The notes below the pieces were generated by a model, which saw nothing but the letters and a program-made list of their open reading frames with translations, was not told the DNA's origin and did no database searches. From Kitasatospora sp. NBC_01266 (GTDB lineage Bacteria; Actinomycetota; Actinomycetes; Streptomycetales; Streptomycetaceae), in contig NZ_CP108458.1 in the NCBI RefSeq assembly GCF_036242395.1, positions 7,316,001-7,380,000 of the forward strand: a stretch of 64,000 nucleotides of DNA, given 5' to 3'. Positions 1 to 9,085 of the stretch are shown here, in pieces; position 1 is the first letter of the stretch; each line of letters starts with the position of its first letter. The position numbers and the translations under genes are program-made.

Positions 1-601
1 GTACCTGGGCAACCGCTCCTCCGGCAAGCAGGGCTACGCGCTCGCCGTGACCGCCGCCGCGCGCGGCGCCCGGGTCACCCTGCTGGCCGCCAACGTCGAG
101 CTGCCGGACCCGGCCGGGGTGGATGTGGTCAAGGTCACCACCGCCCTCGAACTGCGCGAGGCCGCCGTGAAGACGGCCGCCGAGGCCGACGTCGTGGTGA
201 TGGCCGCCGCGGTGGCCGACTTCCGGCCGGCCGAGTACGCCGCCGTGAAGATCAAGAAGAAGGACGGGGTGGAGCCCGCGCCGGTCGCCCTGGTGCGAAA
301 TCCGGACATCCTCGCCGAGCTGTCCGGCACTCGGACCCGGCCCGGTCAGCTGGTGGTCGGGTTCGCGGCCGAGACCGACCAGGTGCTGGAGCACGGCCGG
401 GCCAAGCTGGTGCGCAAGGGGTGCGACCTGCTGGTGGTCAACGAGGTGGGCGAGGGTCGGGCGTTCGGTGCGGACACCAATGAGGCCGTGGTGCTGGGCG
501 CCGACGGTTCCGAGACGGCGATCGCGCCCGGCCCCAAGGAGGACGTCGCGGACGCGATCTGGGACCTGGTCGCCGCCCGGCTCGGGGTGCCCACCGATTG
601 A
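1..601 (+). CDS. coaBC: Phosphopantothenoylcysteine synthase/decarboxylase, C-terminal part (CoaB domain)
   Basis: This is the 3' end of a coaBC gene whose start lies left of the window; the frame is already open at base 2. CoaB joins cysteine to 4'-phosphopantothenate in coenzyme A synthesis, in the cytoplasm. Visible hallmarks are the NRSSGKQGYALA segment at the left edge, a Rossmann-like stretch with VVMAAAVADFRP, the lysine-rich KIKKKDG loop and the NEVGEGRAFGADTNEAVVL segment, all typical of the CoaB half. The gene ends about 140 bases before metK, the usual order in streptomycetes. Identification is secure; only the N-terminal CoaC half is unseen. Confidence 0.95.
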   Translation, partial: YLGNRSSGKQGYALAVTAAARGARVTLLAANVELPDPAGVDVVKVTTALELREAAVKTAAEADVVVMAAAVADFRPAEYAAVKIKKKDGVEPAPVALVRNPDILAELSGTRTRPGQLVVGFAAETDQVLEHGRAKLVRKGCDLLVVNEVGEGRAFGADTNEAVVLGADGSETAIAPGPKEDVADAIWDLVAARLGVPTD

Positions 602-632
602 GACAGGGGGTCCATAAACCTCGCAGGGAGTA

Positions 633-660
633 TTGAACGGCGATAGCTGACCGTTACACT
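633..660 (+). promoter_or_regulatory. Candidate sigma-70-type promoter for metK
   Basis: TTGAAC (633-638) and TACACT (655-660) are separated by 16 bases, close to the vegetative actinobacterial consensus. The predicted start of transcription near 667 would leave a leader of about 73 bases before metK. I see no SAM-riboswitch fold in that leader. By-eye call only. Confidence 0.45.
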
Positions 661-739
661 CCAGGAATCAAGTCTTTCCGGATGCCCCGGCCCGGCCGGG
701 AGCGTTCAGTCAGCAGCCGCTGCAACCCCAGGGAGCGCT

Positions 740-1933
740 GTGTCTCGCCGCCTGTTCACCTCGGAATCCGTCACCGAGGGACACCCCGACAAGATCGCTG
801 ACCAGATCAGCGACACCATCCTCGACGCCCTGCTCAAGGACGACCCGACCTCCCGGGTCGCCGTCGAGACGCTGATCACCACCGGCCTGGTGCACGTGGC
901 CGGCGAGGTCACCACCAAGGCGTACGCGCCGATCGCGCAGCTGGTGCGCGAGAAGATCCTGGAGATCGGGTACGACAGCTCGAAGAAGGGCTTCGACGGC
1001 GCCTCCTGCGGCGTCTCGGTCTCGATCGGCTCGCAGTCCCCGGACATCGCGCAGGGTGTCGACACGGCGCACGAGCACCGTGTCGAGGGCGAAGACGACG
1101 AGCTGGACCGCCAGGGTGCGGGCGACCAGGGCCTGATGTTCGGCTACGCGTGCGATGACACGCCCGAGCTGATGCCGCTGCCGATCACCCTGGCGCACCG
1201 GCTCTCGCGCCGGCTGACCGAGGTGCGCAAGAACGGGACCATCCCCTACCTGCGCCCCGACGGCAAGACCCAGGTCACCATCGAGTACGACGGTGACAAG
1301 GCGGTCCGCCTGGACACCGTGGTGGTCTCCACCCAGCACGCCAGCGACATCGACCTGGACTCGCTGCTGGCGCCCGACATCCGCGAGTTCGTCGTGGAGC
1401 CGGTGCTGCAGGGCCTGACCATCGACACCTCGAACTACCGCCTGCTGGTGAACCCGACCGGCCGCTTCGAGATCGGCGGCCCGATGGGCGACGCCGGCCT
1501 GACCGGCCGCAAGATCATCATCGACACCTACGGCGGCATGGCCCGCCACGGTGGCGGCGCCTTCTCCGGCAAGGACCCGTCCAAGGTCGACCGCTCGGCC
1601 GCCTACGCGATGCGCTGGGTCGCCAAGAACATCGTGGCCGCCGGCCTGGCCAGCCGAGCCGAGGTGCAGGTCGCGTACGCGATCGGCAAGGCGGAGCCGG
1701 TGGGCCTGTTCGTGGAGACCTTCGGCACCGAGACCGTCCCGGTGCTGAAGATCCAGGCGGCCGTCACCCAGGTCTTCGACCTGCGTCCGGCCGCGATCAT
1801 CCGCGACCTGGACCTGCTGCGCCCGATCTACGCCCAGACCGCCGCGTACGGCCACTTCGGCCGTGAGCTGCCGGACTTCACCTGGGAGCGGACCGACCGC
1901 GCCGAGCAGCTGAAGGCGGCCGCGCAGGCCTGA
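740..1933 (+). CDS. metK: S-adenosylmethionine synthetase
   Basis: MetK makes S-adenosylmethionine from methionine and ATP in the cytoplasm. The 397-residue product has the full family architecture: N-terminal FTSESVTEGHPDKIADQISD with the ATP-binding HPDK, the GAGDQGLMFGYA motif, the GGGAFSGKDPSKVDRSAAY phosphate-binding loop and a C-terminal DFTWERTD. The start is GTG at 740, matching the usual N-terminus of actinobacterial MetK. It follows coaBC and has its own candidate promoter, and a strong terminator follows at 1990-2047, so it is probably transcribed largely on its own. It supplies SAM for the several methyltransferases in the window. Confidence 0.98.
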   Translation: MSRRLFTSESVTEGHPDKIADQISDTILDALLKDDPTSRVAVETLITTGLVHVAGEVTTKAYAPIAQLVREKILEIGYDSSKKGFDGASCGVSVSIGSQSPDIAQGVDTAHEHRVEGEDDELDRQGAGDQGLMFGYACDDTPELMPLPITLAHRLSRRLTEVRKNGTIPYLRPDGKTQVTIEYDGDKAVRLDTVVVSTQHASDIDLDSLLAPDIREFVVEPVLQGLTIDTSNYRLLVNPTGRFEIGGPMGDAGLTGRKIIIDTYGGMARHGGGAFSGKDPSKVDRSAAYAMRWVAKNIVAAGLASRAEVQVAYAIGKAEPVGLFVETFGTETVPVLKIQAAVTQVFDLRPAAIIRDLDLLRPIYAQTAAYGHFGRELPDFTWERTDRAEQLKAAAQA

Positions 1934-1989
1934 GGCCGCGGCTGCCGCGCTCCCACGCGGTTCGACTCGTAGCCAGAGTCGCAGCTCGA

Positions 1990-2047
1990 CAGACCGCAGC
2001 GGCGGTGACCTCCCGGTCGGGGGGCACCGCCGCTGCGGTCTGTTTTT
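1990..2047 (+). terminator. Rho-independent terminator of metK
   Basis: An 18-base arm at 1990-2007 pairs perfectly with 2025-2042 around a 17-base loop, followed directly by a run of T (2043-2047). The stem is centred on GCAGCGGCGGTG. It separates metK from priA, so priA should have its own promoter within about 140 bases. Confidence 0.9.
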
Positions 2048-2190
2048 CGTCCCGGTGCGAGGCTGACCGCGTGCGGTGCGGTGGGGCGCCGGTGCACTGG
2101 TGCGCCGGTGGGTGCGGTGGTTCGGGGCTGTCGGCGCGGCGTGGTACGACTGGAGCGATCACGGTCGGCCGGAAGGGGGCGGAAAGGCAG

Positions 2191-4275
2191 ATGAGCAGCG
2201 ACGACACCCCGCCGGGCGGGCCGCCCGAGCAACTGGCGCTGATCCGCGAGACGGTCCGCCGGGCCAAGCCGCGCACCTGGCACGGGGCGCACCTGGCGGA
2301 GGAGCTACCGGTGGCCCGCGTCGTGGTGGACAAGGGCCTGCTCCACCTCGACCAGTTCTTCGACTACGCCGTGCCGGTCGCGATGGCCGAGCAGGCGCAG
2401 CCGGGGGTCCGGGTCCGGGTCAGGTTCGGCGCCCGGGTCGGCGCGGGCGGCCGGCGGGAGGGCGGCGAGCTGCACGACGGCTTCATCGTCGCCCGGCTCG
2501 CCAGCAGCGACTACGCCGGGCCGCTGGCCCCGCTGGCCCAGGTGCTCTCGCCCGAGCGGGTGCTGACCCCGCACCTGCTGAAGCTCAGCCGCACCATCGC
2601 CGACCGCTACGCCGGCACCCTGGCCGACGTGCTGCAGCTCGCCGTGCCGCCCCGGCACGCCAAGGCCGAGGTCGAGCCCTCGCCGGCCCCGCTGCCGCCG
2701 CTCGCCGCGCCGGCCGCCGACGGCTGGCAGCGCTACCCGCAGGGCCCCGAGTACCTGGCCGCCGTCACCGCCGGGCACGCGCCGCGCGCCGTCTGGACGG
2801 CGCTGCCCGGCCCCGACTGGCCGCGCGAGATCGCCACCGCCATCGCCGCCGCGCTGGCCGGCGGGCGCGGCGCCCTGGCGGTGCTGCCGGACGGCCGGGC
2901 CGTCGCCCGGGTCGACGCCGCGCTGACCGAGCTGCTCGGCGGTTCGCAGCGGCACGCCGTGCTGACCGCCGACCTCGGACCCAAGGAGCGCTACCGCAAC
3001 TGGCTGGCCGTCAGCCGGGGTTCGGTGCGCGCCGTGGTCGGCACCCGGGCGACGGTCTTCGCGCCGGTGCACGACCTCGGTCTGCTGATCGTCTGGTCGG
3101 ACGGCGACAGCAGCCACAGCGACCCGCGCGCCCCGCACCCGCACGTGCGCGAGGTCGCGCTGCTGCGGGCCGCCGAGGAGGGCGCCGCCGTGCTGCTCGG
3201 CGGGCTCGCGATGACGGTGGAGGGCGCGCAGCTGCTGCGTACCGGCTGGGCCCGCCCGCTCGCCGCCGACCGTGCCACCGTGCGCGAGGTGGCGCCCCGG
3301 GTGCGCACCGTCGAGGAGGGCGACCAGGCCAGGGATGCCGCCGCGCAGGCCGCCCGGCTGCCCACGGTGGCCTGGCAGACGGCCCGCGAGGCGCTGCGCA
3401 GCGGTCCGGTGCTGGTCCAGGTGCCGCGCCGGGGCTACGTCCCCCGGCTGGCCTGCGGGCGCTGCCGCACCCCGGCCCGCTGCGGGAGCTGCGCCGGCCC
3501 GCTGGAGGCGCTCGGCGCGGACCAGGCGCTCTGCTGCGCCTGGTGCGGCATGGTGGCCGAGGACTGGCACTGCGAGGAGTGCGGGTCGTTCCGGCTGCGG
3601 GCCCAGGTGGTCGGGGCCCGGCGGACGGCCGAGGAGCTGGGCAAGGCGTTCCCGGGGATCCCGGTGCGCACCTCGGGCCGGGACGCCGTGCTGGCGAGCG
3701 TGCCGGACGAGCCGGCTCTGGTGATCTCCACGCCCGGGGCCGAGCCGGTGGCCGAGGGCGGCGGGTACGCGGCCGCGCTGCTGCTGGACGGCTGGGCGCT
3801 GCTCAGCCGGCCCGACCTGCGCTCGGGTGAGGAGGCGCTGCGGCTCTGGCTGGCGGCGGCCGCGCTGGTCCGCCCGGCGGGGGAGGGCGGCCTGGTGCTG
3901 ATCGTGGCCGAGCCCACCGCGCGTCCGGTGCAGGCGCTGGTCCGCTGGGATCCGGCCGGGCACGCCGACCTGGAGCTCGCGGAGCGGGCCCAGCTCGGGT
4001 TCCCCCCGGTCTCCCGGATGGCGGCGGTCACCGGCACGCCCAGTGCGGTGGCCGATCTGCTGGCGGTGACCCGGCTGCCGGAGGAGGCCGATGTGCTCGG
4101 CCCGGTCCCGCTGCCACCGCTGCGCGGTCAGGAGCAGGAGCGCGCGCTGCTGCGGGTGCGCCCTGGCCAGGGCGGGGCGCTGGCGGCCGCGTTGAAGGCG
4201 GCTCAGATCGCCCGGGTGGCGCTGCGCGGGGCTGAGCCGGTGAAGGTGCGGATCGACCCGCTGGACATCGGGTGA
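2191..4275 (+). CDS. priA: PriA-like primosomal protein N' (probably not a helicase)
   Basis: The 694-residue product resembles actinobacterial PriA, the replication-restart factor. The N-terminal 3'-DNA-binding part starts near VARVVVDKGLLHLDQFFDYAVP. A cysteine-rich zinc region (CGRCRTPARCGSCAGPL, then CAWCG and CEECG) lies near residues 420-475. The helicase motifs are absent: the expected Walker A GxGKT is replaced by LAGGRGALAVLPDGR and the DEEH box by WSDGDSSHS, as known for actinobacterial homologues. I chose ATG 2191, preceded by purine-rich GGAAGGGGGCGGAAAGG. A GTG at 2005 is in frame but lies inside the metK terminator. The likely role is DNA-structure or primosome binding without unwinding. 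Confidence 0.9.
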   Translation: MSSDDTPPGGPPEQLALIRETVRRAKPRTWHGAHLAEELPVARVVVDKGLLHLDQFFDYAVPVAMAEQAQPGVRVRVRFGARVGAGGRREGGELHDGFIVARLASSDYAGPLAPLAQVLSPERVLTPHLLKLSRTIADRYAGTLADVLQLAVPPRHAKAEVEPSPAPLPPLAAPAADGWQRYPQGPEYLAAVTAGHAPRAVWTALPGPDWPREIATAIAAALAGGRGALAVLPDGRAVARVDAALTELLGGSQRHAVLTADLGPKERYRNWLAVSRGSVRAVVGTRATVFAPVHDLGLLIVWSDGDSSHSDPRAPHPHVREVALLRAAEEGAAVLLGGLAMTVEGAQLLRTGWARPLAADRATVREVAPRVRTVEEGDQARDAAAQAARLPTVAWQTAREALRSGPVLVQVPRRGYVPRLACGRCRTPARCGSCAGPLEALGADQALCCAWCGMVAEDWHCEECGSFRLRAQVVGARRTAEELGKAFPGIPVRTSGRDAVLASVPDEPALVISTPGAEPVAEGGGYAAALLLDGWALLSRPDLRSGEEALRLWLAAAALVRPAGEGGLVLIVAEPTARPVQALVRWDPAGHADLELAERAQLGFPPVSRMAAVTGTPSAVADLLAVTRLPEEADVLGPVPLPPLRGQEQERALLRVRPGQGGALAAALKAAQIARVALRGAEPVKVRIDPLDIG

Positions 4276-4472
4276 GCCGGCCGGTGGTCGGCTGCTGAGG
4301 TCGGGGCCGGTCGCGCGACCGGGGCCGGTGAGCGGTGCGGTGACCAGTTGGGTGCTCGGGGACCGGTTGGGTGGTCGGTGCGGGGACGGTTGAGTGACCG
4401 GCCTGGGCGCCTGGCCGGGGCCCGCAGAGGGCCGGCCAGGCGCGCGCCGCGCGGTTGGTGCGGGTACTGCGG

Positions 4473-4508
4473 TTGGTGTGCTTGGTGTGCTTGGTGTGCT
4501 CGGTGTGC
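4473..4508. repeat. Four 9-bp tandem repeats
   Basis: TTGGTGTGC is repeated four times (the last copy with one change) in the gap between the convergent priA and HTH genes. It is one of many short tandem arrays in this window. Confidence 0.85.
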
Positions 4509-4533
4509 TTGTCGGGTCGTCCGGTGGGTCCGG

Positions 4534-5091
4534 TCAGCCGCGCAGCGGGATCCCGGAGCGGTCCAGGCCGCCCTGGCGGGCGGCCGGCACCGAGCGGGCC
4601 AGCGCCGCCGAGGCCGGTTCCGGAGCGGGCGCCGGTTCCTCGGCGATCCGGTCGTCGCGCGGGCTGCTGGGCGCGGGGAGCGAAGCGCCGAGCGCCGGTC
4701 CGGCGGCGGGCGCGCCACCGGCCGCGCCGAGCAGCTCGGCCGCCGAGCGGCGCATCCCGTAACGGCGGTGCACCGCCTGCTTGGTCACCCCGAGGGCGGA
4801 GCCCACCGAGTCCCAGGAGAAGCCCAGCGCCCGGTCGAACTCCACCGCCGCCGCGACCAGCGTCTCCACGCTCTCCCGCAGCTCCTGGGCCAGGCGCACG
4901 GTCGGCGCGGGCGCCCGGCCGTACACCACGAAGCCGCCGGAGTTGCTGGGGCGACGCGGCCGGTAGACGTTGCCCAACTGGGCGGTGAGGGTCCGCAGGG
5001 CGTCGACCTGGCGGCGGACCCGTTCGATGTCCCGCACCAGCAGGTGCAGACTCGCCCGTGCCCGGGTGTCGTGGTTGATCTGCTCGGCCAT
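4534..5091 (-). CDS. Helix-turn-helix protein of unknown role
   Basis: The 185-residue product starts MAEQINHDTRARASLHLLVRD, has a probable N-terminal coiled-coil-like helix, then an HTH-like segment near residues 92-115 (FSWDSVGSALGVTKQAVHRRYG). The C-terminal 70 residues are Ala/Pro-rich and low in complexity. ATG 5091 was chosen because GGAAGG lies 13 bases upstream and the conserved-looking region begins there; the open frame extends further but without similarity. It is convergent with priA. Proteins of this shape are common in Streptomyces, but I know of no defined function. DNA binding is inferred from the HTH only. Confidence 0.75.
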   Translation of the reverse strand: MAEQINHDTRARASLHLLVRDIERVRRQVDALRTLTAQLGNVYRPRRPSNSGGFVVYGRAPAPTVRLAQELRESVETLVAAAVEFDRALGFSWDSVGSALGVTKQAVHRRYGMRRSAAELLGAAGGAPAAGPALGASLPAPSSPRDDRIAEEPAPAPEPASAALARSVPAARQGGLDRSGIPLRG

Positions 5092-5335
5092 CGTGCTCAG
5101 GCCACCTTCCGTGCAAATGATGGGGCCTCGCGCCGGCCCGGTGAAACTCACGGTCAATCTGCTTTGACCAACGCCGAAGCAGGGTCCGGGGTCACGCGTC
5201 CGGCAGCTCCGGTTCCAACGGTCCGTACCGGGTCGTCCGTGTTCGGCCGAGCCGGGTGGGCCCGGGCGGCTCGGCGCCACCGCATAGACTGACGTGCTGC
5301 CCGCGTGACCACCCCGACCCGAAGGAGCCGCCGCC

Positions 5336-5881
5336 GTGGCGATCCAGCCGATCCGGATCTTCGGTGACCCGGTGCTGCGTGCCAAGGCGCAGCCCGTGAC
5401 CACCTTCGACAAGGAACTGCGCACGCTGGTCAAGGATCTGACCGAGACCATGCTCGACGCGCCGGGCGCCGGCCTGGCCGCGCCCCAACTCGGGATCTCG
5501 CTGCGGGTCTTCACCTACCACGTGGGTGGGGTGACGGGTCATCTGATCAACCCCGACCTGTCGTTGACCGAGGAGGAGCAGGACGGCCCCGAAGGCTGCC
5601 TCTCGCTGCCCGGGCTGCGCTTCGACACCAAGCGCGCGTACGGCGTGGTGGCGCGCGGCTTCAACGAGTACGGCGACCCGGTGACCGTCGAGGGCACCGA
5701 ACTGCTGGCCCGCTGCATCCAGCACGAGACCGACCACCTGGACGGGATCATCTTCATCGACCGCCTCGACCGGGAGCTGCGCAAGGAGGCGATGCGGGCG
5801 ATCCGCGAGGCCGACTGGGGCAGCGGCCCGGCGCCCGAGGTGCGGATATCGCCGCACAGCACCTTCGGGCCGGTGCGCTGA
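5336..5881 (+). CDS. def: Peptide deformylase
   Basis: The enzyme removes the formyl group from the initiator methionine of new proteins. All three metal-site motifs are present in 181 residues: GAGLAAPQLG (44-53), EGCLSLPG with Cys88, and QHETDHLDG with His130, Glu131 and His134. The start is GTG 5336, with GAAGGAG ten bases upstream. fmt follows after about 100 bases, so formylation and deformylation are encoded side by side, as in most bacteria. Its length and motifs are those of an active class I enzyme. Confidence 0.97.
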   Translation: MAIQPIRIFGDPVLRAKAQPVTTFDKELRTLVKDLTETMLDAPGAGLAAPQLGISLRVFTYHVGGVTGHLINPDLSLTEEEQDGPEGCLSLPGLRFDTKRAYGVVARGFNEYGDPVTVEGTELLARCIQHETDHLDGIIFIDRLDRELRKEAMRAIREADWGSGPAPEVRISPHSTFGPVR

Positions 5882-5985
5882 CGTCCCGCGTTGGCTGACC
5901 TCTCGCGTCCGCCTGCCGATCGATCCTGATCAACTCTGCTTGACCTGATCAACCGTCAACTCTCCTGTTATGAAAGGGACCTGCT

Positions 5986-6924
5986 TTGCGTCTCGTCTTC
6001 GCCGGAACCCCCGAGGTGGCCGTCCCCGCGCTGGAGGCGCTGCTCGCCTCCGAGCGGCACGAGGTGGTCGCGGTGGTCACCCGTCCCGACGCTCCCGCCG
6101 GACGCGGGCGCAAGCTGGTCGCCAGCCCGGTCGGGCAGCGGGCGGCGGAGGCCGGCATCGAGGTGCTGAAGCCCGCCAAGCCGAGCGAGCCGGAGTTCCT
6201 GGCGCGGCTGGCCGAGTTGGCCCCAGACTGCTGCCCCGTGGTCGCCTACGGCGCGCTGCTGCGCGAGCCGGCCCTGGAGATCCCCGCGCGTGGCTGGGTC
6301 AACCTGCACTTCTCGCTGCTGCCCGCCTGGCGCGGCGCGGCGCCGGTCCAGCACGCGGTGCTGGCCGGCGACCAGGTGACCGGTGCCTCGACCTTCCTGA
6401 TCGAGCGCGGCCTGGACTCCGGGCCGGTGTTCGGCGTGCTCACCGAGGAGATCCGCCCCTCCGACACGAGTGGCGTGCTGCTCGACCGGCTGGCCAGGTC
6501 GGGCGCCGGCCTGCTGGCCGCCACCATGGACGGGATCGAGGACGGCAGCCTGGTCGCCGTCCCGCAGCCGGCCGACGGGATCACCCTGGCCCCGAAGATC
6601 AACGTCGAGGACGCCCGGATCGAGTGGAACCACCCCGCGCTGCGGATCGACCGCCTGGTGCGCGGCTGCGCGCCCGCCCCCGGTGCCTGGACCACCTTCC
6701 GGGGCGAGCGGCTGAAGCTCTCCGGCCCGGTGAAGCTGCTCACCGACGCCGCCGAGCTGGCCCCCGGCGAGCTCGCGGTGAGCAAGAACGCGGTGCGGGC
6801 GGGCACCGGCAGCCACGACATCGAGCTGGGCGAGGTGCAGCCGCAGGGCAAGAAGCCGATGCGGGCGGCCGACTGGGCGCGCGGCGTGCGGATCGAGAGC
6901 GGCGAGCGGCTGGGTGCGGCCTGA
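5986..6924 (+). CDS. fmt: Methionyl-tRNA formyltransferase
   Basis: Fmt formylates Met-tRNA(fMet) using 10-formyltetrahydrofolate. The 312-residue product has the catalytic segment VNLHFSLLPAWRGAAPVQ at 105-122 (Asn106 and His108 in the active site) and the ERGLDSGPVFG loop, then a C-terminal OB-like domain ending GVRIESGERLG. The start is TTG 5986, seven bases after GAAAGGGA; this gives the standard N-terminus MRLVFAGTPEVAVPA. It lies between def and rsmB, the common order in actinobacteria. Confidence 0.97.
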   Translation: MRLVFAGTPEVAVPALEALLASERHEVVAVVTRPDAPAGRGRKLVASPVGQRAAEAGIEVLKPAKPSEPEFLARLAELAPDCCPVVAYGALLREPALEIPARGWVNLHFSLLPAWRGAAPVQHAVLAGDQVTGASTFLIERGLDSGPVFGVLTEEIRPSDTSGVLLDRLARSGAGLLAATMDGIEDGSLVAVPQPADGITLAPKINVEDARIEWNHPALRIDRLVRGCAPAPGAWTTFRGERLKLSGPVKLLTDAAELAPGELAVSKNAVRAGTGSHDIELGEVQPQGKKPMRAADWARGVRIESGERLGAA

Positions 6925-7045
6925 GGGGGCGGCCCCGCCGTCCGTGGTGCGTGGTCCGAGGCGTGTGCTGCCGCGTGGTCGCGGGGCATGGCCCTGAGGT
7001 TTAGCGTTACCGTTTCTGATAACTCCGCAGCACATTGAGGTCCCC

Positions 7046-8491
7046 ATGAGCACCCCCGCCACCCCGTCGAAGCCCGCCAAGCGCGCCCCCCGCCCGCACC
7101 GCCGGCCGAAGAAGGACCCGGCGCGCAGCGTCGCCTTCCGCGCGCTGCGTGCCGTCGACGAGCGCGACGCCTACGCCAACCTGATCCTGCCCTCGCTGCT
7201 GCGTGAGGCCGAGCAGAAGGGCATGGACCGCCGCGACGCCGCGCTCGCCACCGAGCTGGTCTACGGCACGCTGCGCCTCCAGGGCACCTACGACGCGATC
7301 ATCGCCGCCTGCATCGACCGCCCGCTGCGCGAGGTGGACCCGCCGGTGCTGGACGTCCTGTCGCTCGGCGCCCACCAGTTGCTCGCCACCCGGATCCCGA
7401 CCCACGCCGCCGTCTCGGCGACCGTGGAGCTGGCCCGGGCCGAGGTCGGTGACGGCCGGGCCAAGTTCGTCAACGCGGTGCTGCGCCGGATCAGCGCCCA
7501 GGACCTGGACGCGTGGATCGCCCAGGTCGCCCCGCCGTACGAGCAGGACGCCGAGGACCACCTCGCCGTGGTCCACTCGCACCCGCGCTGGGTGGTCTCC
7601 GCGCTCTGGGACTCGCTCGGCCGCTGGCAGCCGCAGGCCGCCGGACGCTCGGCCGTCGAAGAGCTGCTGCGGGCCGACAACGAGCGTCCCGAGGTCACCC
7701 TGGTGGCCCGGCCGGGCCGGATCGCGGTGGACCGGCTCGCCGCCGAACTGCCCGAGAGCACGCCCGGCCGCTGGTCCCCGTACGCGGTGCGGCTGGCCGA
7801 GGGCGGCGACCCGGGCTCGCTGGAGGCGATCCAGCAGAACCTGGCCGGTGTCCAGGACGAGGGCAGCCAGCTGGTCGCCCTCGCGCTGGCCGCAGCGCCC
7901 ATCGAGGGCGGCGACCGGCTCTGGCTGGACGGCTGCGCCGGCCCCGGCGGCAAGGCCGCGCTGCTGGGCGCGCTGGCCGCCGAGCGGGGGGCCGCGCTGG
8001 TGGCCAGCGAGCGCCAGCCGCACCGGGCCCGCCTGGTGGCCCGGGCGCTGGACGGCAACCCCGGCCCGTACACCGTGATCACCGCTGACGGGACCAGGCC
8101 GGCCTGGCGTCCGGGCAGCTTCGACCGGGCACTGGTCGACGTGCCCTGCTCCGGTCTCGGGGCGCTGCGCCGCCGTCCCGAGGCGCGCTGGCGCCGTCGC
8201 CCCGAGGACGTGGCCGGCTTCGGCCCGCTCCAGCGCGACCTGCTGCGCTCGGCGCTGGACTCGGTGCGGGTCGGCGGCGTGGTCGGCTACGCGACCTGCT
8301 CGCCGCACCTGGCCGAGACCCGCGCGGTGGTGGACGACGTGCTGCGCGGCCGCACCGACGTCGAGTGGGTGGACGCGCGGCCGTTGCTGCCGGGCGTGCC
8401 CTCGCTCGGGGACGGCCCGGACATCCAGCTCTGGCCGCACCTGCACGGGACGGACGCGATGTACCTGGCGCTGCTGCGGCGCACCGCGTGA
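7046..8491 (+). CDS. rsmB: 16S rRNA m5C967 methyltransferase
   Basis: RsmB methylates cytosine 967 of 16S rRNA. The 481-residue product has an Arg/Lys/Pro-rich leader of about 25 residues, a NusB-like RNA-binding domain (about 30-170) and a Rossmann methyltransferase domain. The SAM loop is LDGCAGPGGK. The two catalytic cysteines are Cys368 (VPCSGLG) and Cys418 (YATCSPH). The start is ATG 7046, after GAGGT. It completes the def-fmt-rsmB cluster, which is widely conserved. Confidence 0.95.
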   Translation: MSTPATPSKPAKRAPRPHRRPKKDPARSVAFRALRAVDERDAYANLILPSLLREAEQKGMDRRDAALATELVYGTLRLQGTYDAIIAACIDRPLREVDPPVLDVLSLGAHQLLATRIPTHAAVSATVELARAEVGDGRAKFVNAVLRRISAQDLDAWIAQVAPPYEQDAEDHLAVVHSHPRWVVSALWDSLGRWQPQAAGRSAVEELLRADNERPEVTLVARPGRIAVDRLAAELPESTPGRWSPYAVRLAEGGDPGSLEAIQQNLAGVQDEGSQLVALALAAAPIEGGDRLWLDGCAGPGGKAALLGALAAERGAALVASERQPHRARLVARALDGNPGPYTVITADGTRPAWRPGSFDRALVDVPCSGLGALRRRPEARWRRRPEDVAGFGPLQRDLLRSALDSVRVGGVVGYATCSPHLAETRAVVDDVLRGRTDVEWVDARPLLPGVPSLGDGPDIQLWPHLHGTDAMYLALLRRTA

Positions 8492-8521
8492 GGATCGCGG
8501 CCCAGACGGTCTGCCGCGCGA

Positions 8522-8577
8522 GCGGTGACCGGCGGGCGGTGACCGGCGGGCGGTGGCCGGCGGGCGGTGACCGGCCG
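8522..8577. repeat. Four 14-bp tandem repeats
   Basis: GCGGTGACCGGCGG occurs four times end to end (third and fourth copies with one change each) between the convergent rsmB and VOC genes. Confidence 0.85.
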
Positions 8578-8612
8578 CGCGGTGACCGAGGGTGGCCGCC
8601 GAGGGCGGATGC

Positions 8613-9053
8613 TCAGCTCAGCTGCTCGGCCAGCGCGAGGATGATTCCGCTCGGCCCGCGCAGGTAGCAGAGCAGGTAGCTGTCCTCGTAGCGCGCCACT
8701 TCGCCGACGAGTTCGGCACCGTGCGGGCGGAGGCGGGCGAGGGTGTCCTCGAGGTCGTCGACCGCGAACATGACGCGGTGCAGGCCCAGCGTGTTCGCCG
8801 GGGCGATCTCCGGCTCGGGGGTGATCGCCTTCGGGGCGTGGTACTTCGCCAGTTCGAGCCGGCCCGGGGCATCCGGGATCCGCATCATCGCGATCTCGCT
8901 CCGCATGTCGTCGAGCCCGACGACGTCTCCCGCCCAGCTTCCTTCGATCGGCATCCTGCCTTCCAGCTCCATGCCGAGTTCGGTGAAGAAAGCGACGGCG
9001 GCGTCGAGGTCGTCGACGACGATGCCGACGTTGTCCATGCGCTGAATCGTCAT
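8613..9053 (-). CDS. VOC (glyoxalase/bleomycin-resistance fold) family protein
   Basis: The 146-residue product shows the paired beta-alpha-beta-beta-beta modules of the VOC fold: first module from MDNVGIVVDDLDAAVAFFTELG, second from HRVMFAVDDLEDTLARLRPHG, ending YLRGPSGIILALAEQL. Family members are metal-dependent lyases, isomerases, dioxygenases or binding proteins; the likely metal ligands are the Glu of the final strand region and His about position 101. The substrate cannot be read. ATG 9053 fits the fold start; ATG 9065 would add four residues. The ORF extends upstream without homology. It is co-directional with the P-loop kinase gene upstream. Confidence 0.85.
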   Translation of the reverse strand: MTIQRMDNVGIVVDDLDAAVAFFTELGMELEGRMPIEGSWAGDVVGLDDMRSEIAMMRIPDAPGRLELAKYHAPKAITPEPEIAPANTLGLHRVMFAVDDLEDTLARLRPHGAELVGEVARYEDSYLLCYLRGPSGIILALAEQLS

Positions 9054-9085
9054 ATTCCCGAGCATAGGGACAAATACATCGGATT

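Noticed and set aside
602..739. SAM riboswitch before metK
   Set aside because: No paired helices or conserved core of SAM-I, SAM-II or SAM-IV could be drawn by eye; only a promoter is supported.
710..1855. 381-codon minus-strand frame across metK
   Set aside because: Shadow of metK; Gly/Arg/Asp-rich and without any family motif.
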